Shown one piece after another: positions 30,680-33,967 of a stretch of DNA of 33,967 nucleotides. The DNA is from JASGDB01 sp049841315. GTDB taxonomy: Bacteria; Bacteroidota; Bacteroidia; Flavobacteriales; Weeksellaceae. Location of the stretch: NCBI GenBank assembly GCA_049841315.1, contig JASGDB010000057.1, forward strand, positions 1 to 33,967, written 5' to 3'. Below the pieces are notes generated by a model that saw only the letters and a program-made list of their open reading frames with translations, was not told the origin of the DNA and ran no database searches. Position 1 is the first letter of the stretch. Each line of letters begins with the position of its first letter. Both the position numbers and the translations under genes were made by a program.

Positions 30680-32829
30680 AAAAAAAATCAAAATACATCA
30701 GCACAAAAAACGATTCCAAATTGCGGGAATTGGGAAGAACAATTTTGCAGTTTATGAATCAGAAGTCCTCTAAAATCTACAATTACAAGCAGATTGCAGA
30801 CGGAATAGACTATAAAAATCCGCGACAGAGAGAGCGGGTCATTCAGTCGCTTCACAAACTTCTCGCAGAAGAACGCATCAAAGAAGTGGAAAAAGGAAAA
30901 TATATCCTGAACCTCAAAATCGAAGGCACTTTAACGGGAATTATCGACTTCAATCAGGCAGGAAACGCTTATGTGAAAGTGGACGGTGTGGAAGACGATG
31001 TTTTTATCCATTCCCGAAACGTGAAAGACGCTTTGCAGGGCGATAAGGTGCTTATCGTAACCTATCATTTCAAAGGAAAAAAACTCGAAGGCTCCGTTTT
31101 GGAAGTCATCGAAAGAAACCGCAGTGAATTTGTCGGCACGTTCGAGTTCATCAAACATAAGGATTTCGGGTTTGTGGTTTGCGATAAAAAGACCATTAAT
31201 ACCGATATTTTCATTCCGAAAGGAAAAATAAACGGAGCGGAAAGCGGGGACAAAGTCGTGGTAAAAATGACCGACTGGAAACCCGATTCCAAAAATCCCG
31301 AAGGCGAAATCATCAAAGTTTTAGGACAACCCGGCGAACACGAAACCGAAATCCACTCCATTCTCGCGGAATACGGACTTCCCTACTCTTTCCCCGAAGA
31401 AGTGGAAATGGAAGCCGAAAAAATCGACCGTGAAATCCGCGACGAAGAAGTGAAAAAACGCCGTGATATGCGGAAAATTCTCACGTTTACCATTGACCCG
31501 AAAGATGCCAAAGATTTCGACGATGCCCTTTCCATTCAGAAACTCGAAAACGGAAATTGGGAAATCGGGGTGCATATCGCCGATGTTTCGCATTATGTAA
31601 CGCCCGATTCGCTCCTCGATGAAGAGGCATACAAACGCGGAACGTCCGTTTATCTCGTGGACAGAGTCGTTCCGATGTTGCCCGAAGTGTTGAGCAACGA
31701 CGTTTGTTCGCTTCGTCCGAATGAAGACAAATTCACGTTTTCCGCCGTTTTTGAACTGAACGAAAATTCCGAAATCCAGAATCAATGGTTCGGAAGAACG
31801 GTCATTCACTCCGACCGCAGATTTACCTATGAAGAAGCACAAGAACGCATCGAAACAGGAAACGGAGATTTGGCGGAAGAAATTCTGGTTTTGGATAAAC
31901 TGGCGAAAATTTTGAGAGCCGACAGAATCAAAAAAGGAGCGATAACGTTCGACCGCAGTGAAGTCCGCTTCAACCTCGATGAAAACAGCGAACCGATTGG
32001 CGTTTATTTCAAAATGAGCAAAGATTCCAACCATTTGATTGAGGAATTTATGCTTTTGGCAAACCGAAAAGTTTCGGAATTTGTTTCGTTGAAGAAAAAC
32101 GGACAACCAAGCGGAAACACCTTTGTTTATCGAGTTCATGACGACCCAGACCCTGCGAAAATGGAAGCACTTCGTGATTTTGTGTCCACCTTCGGCTACA
32201 AAATGGACATTTCCAATTCAAAAAATACAACAACGAGTCTGAACAAACTTCTGAAAGACGTGAAAGGAAAAGGCGAGGAAAATATGATTGAAACCCTTGC
32301 AATGCGGAGTATGAGCAAAGCGGTTTATTCCACCGAACCGATTGGGCATTACGGATTGGGATTTGCGTATTACACGCATTTCACGTCGCCAATCCGCCGT
32401 TATCCGGATTTGATTGCACATCGGCTTTTGCAACATTATCTGGACGGCGGAAAATCTGCCAACAAACCCGAACTGGAAGAACAATGCAAGCACACTTCCG
32501 CAATGGAACGGCTGGCTTCCGATGCGGAACGGGATTCCATTAAGTTTATGCAGGTAAAATTTATGGAGAAACATTTGGGCGAAGTTTTTGAGGGCGTGAT
32601 TTCCGGTGTTGCGGAGTTCGGTTTTTGGGTAGAAATCCCCGAAAACGGAGCGGAAGGCCTGATAAAACTCCGCGATTTAATGGACGATTCTTATCAATAT
32701 GATGCCAAAAGTCACGCCGTTTACGGAATCCGCCACGGAAAACAATATCAGTTAGGCGACCGCATAAAAATCAAAGTAACGAAAGCGAACCTGATTCGGA
32801 AGCAGTTAGATTTTAAGATTGTGGAGTAG
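30676..32829 (+). CDS. rnr: Ribonuclease R
   Basis: 717 aa from the ATG at 30676; the ATG at 30631 lies in the previous gene and is not used. This 3'-to-5' exoribonuclease degrades structured RNA and takes part in trans-translation and rRNA quality control. Domains in order: winged-helix start (10-75), cold-shock domains (80-230), RNB catalytic core with Asp274, Asp280, Asp282 and Asp283 in IDPKDAKDFDDALS, and a C-terminal S1 domain (FEGVISGVAEFGFWVEI). The start codon overlaps the TGA of the upstream gene as ATGA, so it was probably translationally coupled to it before the IS insertion. It is full length. Confidence 0.96.
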   Translation: MKKKSKYISTKNDSKLRELGRTILQFMNQKSSKIYNYKQIADGIDYKNPRQRERVIQSLHKLLAEERIKEVEKGKYILNLKIEGTLTGIIDFNQAGNAYVKVDGVEDDVFIHSRNVKDALQGDKVLIVTYHFKGKKLEGSVLEVIERNRSEFVGTFEFIKHKDFGFVVCDKKTINTDIFIPKGKINGAESGDKVVVKMTDWKPDSKNPEGEIIKVLGQPGEHETEIHSILAEYGLPYSFPEEVEMEAEKIDREIRDEEVKKRRDMRKILTFTIDPKDAKDFDDALSIQKLENGNWEIGVHIADVSHYVTPDSLLDEEAYKRGTSVYLVDRVVPMLPEVLSNDVCSLRPNEDKFTFSAVFELNENSEIQNQWFGRTVIHSDRRFTYEEAQERIETGNGDLAEEILVLDKLAKILRADRIKKGAITFDRSEVRFNLDENSEPIGVYFKMSKDSNHLIEEFMLLANRKVSEFVSLKKNGQPSGNTFVYRVHDDPDPAKMEALRDFVSTFGYKMDISNSKNTTTSLNKLLKDVKGKGEENMIETLAMRSMSKAVYSTEPIGHYGLGFAYYTHFTSPIRRYPDLIAHRLLQHYLDGGKSANKPELEEQCKHTSAMERLASDAERDSIKFMQVKFMEKHLGEVFEGVISGVAEFGFWVEIPENGAEGLIKLRDLMDDSYQYDAKSHAVYGIRHGKQYQLGDRIKIKVTKANLIRKQLDFKIVE

Positions 32830-32830
32830 G

Positions 32831-32860
32831 TTTGCAGAAAAATAAAATTCATTATCTTTG
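32831..32860 (+). promoter_or_regulatory. Promoter of the DoxX-like gene
   Basis: TTTG (32831-32834), an 18-bp spacer and TATCTTTG (32853-32860) fit the Bacteroidota consensus in sequence and spacing. The ATG is 20 bases after the -7 box. This is the best promoter match in the window. Confidence 0.75.
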
Positions 32861-32880
32861 ATTCAATAAATTTTCAAAAA

Positions 32881-33252
32881 ATGAAAAAAGAAAAAATAAT
32901 ATTCTGGACATCAACAATAATCATCGCTTTATTTGAGGGTGTAATGCCCGCACTCACTTCACAAACCGAACTGGCAAAAGAAGGAATCAGACATTTGGGT
33001 TATCCCGAATATTTTGGAAATGCTTTGGTTATTTTTAAAATCTTAGGAGTTTTGGCGTTAATTGTTCCGCAAGTTCCCAAACGAGTAAAAGAATGGGCTT
33101 ATGCGGGATTTGCTTTTGATTTTATTTTTGCAAGCATAAGTCACTTTGCGGTGGACGGAATGAATTTTCAGTCATTTTTTCCGCTTATTTTTATCGGGAT
33201 ACTTACGTTATCATACATCAGTTATCATAAGTTAAACGCTGACAAAATATAA
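32881..33252 (+). CDS. DoxX-like membrane protein
   Basis: 123 aa with four hydrophobic segments (about 7-24, 45-63, 72-92, 97-115). ALFEGVMPALTS and GYPEYFGNALVIFKILGVLALIVP are typical of the DoxX-like family (DoxX_2), small inner-membrane proteins whose function is mostly unknown. It has its own promoter. The 19 bases AATAAATTTTCAAAAAATG, including its ATG, recur in front of the next gene, so the pair may share expression or a common origin. Confidence 0.85.
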   Translation: MKKEKIIFWTSTIIIALFEGVMPALTSQTELAKEGIRHLGYPEYFGNALVIFKILGVLALIVPQVPKRVKEWAYAGFAFDFIFASISHFAVDGMNFQSFFPLIFIGILTLSYISYHKLNADKI

Positions 33253-33278
33253 AATCCGGATTAATAAATTTTCAAAAA

Positions 33279-33494
33279 ATGGAAACTCTTACGCTTCATT
33301 TCAATAAAAATATCAGAGAAAAACTGATGCGGTTTCTTTCCGGATTTTCCGATAAAGATTTGAAAATTGACGAGTTTACGGAAAAGCAAAAACCCCGCAA
33401 ATCGGGAATAGAACTCGCTTTGGAAGACGAGAAAAAAGGCAGAATTACTTCATACAAAAACAGCGATGATTTGTTTGAAAAAGTGCTGAACTGA
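33279..33494 (+). CDS. Antitoxin of a YafQ-type module
   Basis: 71 aa. The N-terminus METLTLHFNKNIREKLMRFL could form the ribbon-helix-helix or strand-helix head of a RelB/DinJ-like antitoxin; the C-terminal part (GRITSYKNSDDLFEKVLN) is typical of antitoxins that pair with YafQ-like toxins. Its stop codon overlaps the next ATG by one base (TGATG), as expected in an antitoxin-toxin pair. The partner is frame-broken. Confidence 0.7.
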   Translation: METLTLHFNKNIREKLMRFLSGFSDKDLKIDEFTEKQKPRKSGIELALEDEKKGRITSYKNSDDLFEKVLN

Positions 33495-33768
33495 TGTATC
33501 GGATAACCACAGCCAACCGTTTTGACAAAAGTTTAAAACTCTGCAAAAAAAAGAAATTACAACCTTTCTTTGCTCAAAAGAAGTCATTGATATTCTGCAA
33601 GAAACGGGAACTCTTCCCGCAAAATACAAGCCGCATAAATTATCCGGAAATTACGCCGGTTGTTGGGAATGCCACATCAAACCGGACTGGTTGCTGATTT
33701 GGAAACAAAACGACAACGAACTTATTCTCTTGCTAATGGACACAGGAACGCATTCCGACTTGTTTTAG
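33494..33768 (+). pseudogene. Frame-broken YafQ-like mRNA interferase toxin
   Basis: It starts in frame as MYRITTANRFDKSLKLCKK. The conserved remainder is found in another frame: EVIDILQETGTLPAKYKPHK, then GNYAGCWECHIKPDWLLIW and the terminal MDTGTHSDLF before TAG at 33766-33768. Two one-base insertions explain the shift: an extra A in the A8 run at 33545-33552 and an extra A in AAAA at 33576-33579. The YafQ catalytic set (His of HKL, His of ECHI, Asp of PDW and His of GTH) is otherwise present. As read, no active toxin is made, unless the indels are sequencing errors. Confidence 0.8.
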
Positions 33769-33967
33769 AAAAAAGTTGAAAAAATTCCGATTGAAATTTT
33801 GGATGAAAATAATGATAAGTTTTCCTTATTTCTCCAATAGATAGTCGCTCATTAAAATAACACAACTAACTAACAATCAATAAAATAAAGTTCAAGATAG
33901 ATGTTTTATATTACAAGAATTTGTATATTAGAGCCTTAAAACCTTGCAAATTATGTTGGGAAAAAAT
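33769..33967. other. No recognisable gene
   Basis: The 199-base A+T-rich end of the window holds no gene I can support. In frame with the toxin's TAG, 33769-33837 would read KKVEKIPIEILDENNDKF and then stop at 33838-33840, which is probably chance. Confidence 0.5.

Noticed and set aside
31321..32139. 272-residue minus-strand open frame within rnr
   Set aside because: Lies wholly inside RNase R with its catalytic motifs on the other strand.
1..33967. tRNA or rRNA genes
   Set aside because: No T-loop-like GTTCGAATCC patterns with matching stems or rRNA signatures were seen on either strand.

Overview
The window looks like chromosomal DNA of a member of the Bacteroidota, most likely a flavobacterium of the Chryseobacterium/Weeksellaceae type (inference). 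The evidence is A+T-rich DNA, -7 boxes of the form TAnnTTTG with few Shine-Dalgarno sites, a type IX secretion C-terminal sorting domain, the MurF-alanine racemase fusion typical of the phylum, a flavobacterial-type thymidine kinase, and many short interspersed palindromes. No tRNA, rRNA or CRISPR array was seen. All motif calls were made by eye; no database search was run.

Layout. 1-3800: minus-strand genes for a cysteine-type alpha/beta hydrolase, an AraC regulator, a flavin-binding stress protein and an ICMT-like methyltransferase, with shared operator-like repeats in front of the regulator and the hydrolase. 3800-7210: a MurC-like ligase, an ORF6N-PLD protein and an acidic coiled-coil protein, all minus strand. 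7270-7855: tdk. 7860-12440: an A+T-rich accessory island with a helicase-HNH protein, an orphan HTH protein and a DUF4143-type ATPase. 12460-14910: murF-alr. 14960-16540: two small secreted proteins, a large structured hairpin element (A) and a repeat. 16596-22592: a plus-strand run of patatin-Omp85 protein, ybeY, mnmG, a membrane protein and a methyltransferase, with two perfect 18-bp parS palindromes bracketing mnmG. 22660-26090: a truncated YoeB-type module, a T9SS-sorted protein, a second structured element (B), pgk and an intact ParDE-type module. 26090-26706: a divergent A+T-rich gap with degenerate DnaA-box-like words, a weak oriC candidate. 26707-32829: rpiB, two duplicated thrombospondin type 3 repeat proteins (one frame-shifted, one split by an IS4-type element with a 9-bp target duplication), then rnr. 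32831-33967: a DoxX-like gene and an antitoxin with a broken YafQ-like toxin.

How it fits together. Housekeeping genes (MurC-like, tdk, murF-alr, ybeY, mnmG, pgk, rpiB, rnr) form a backbone. Between them lie recent or decaying insertions: three toxin-antitoxin modules of which only one looks intact, one IS element, one gene fossil and several palindrome families. The most unusual signals are the two homologous structured elements A and B, the parS pair with a nearby possible origin, and the reconstructable IS disruption whose split gene overlaps the start of rnr.
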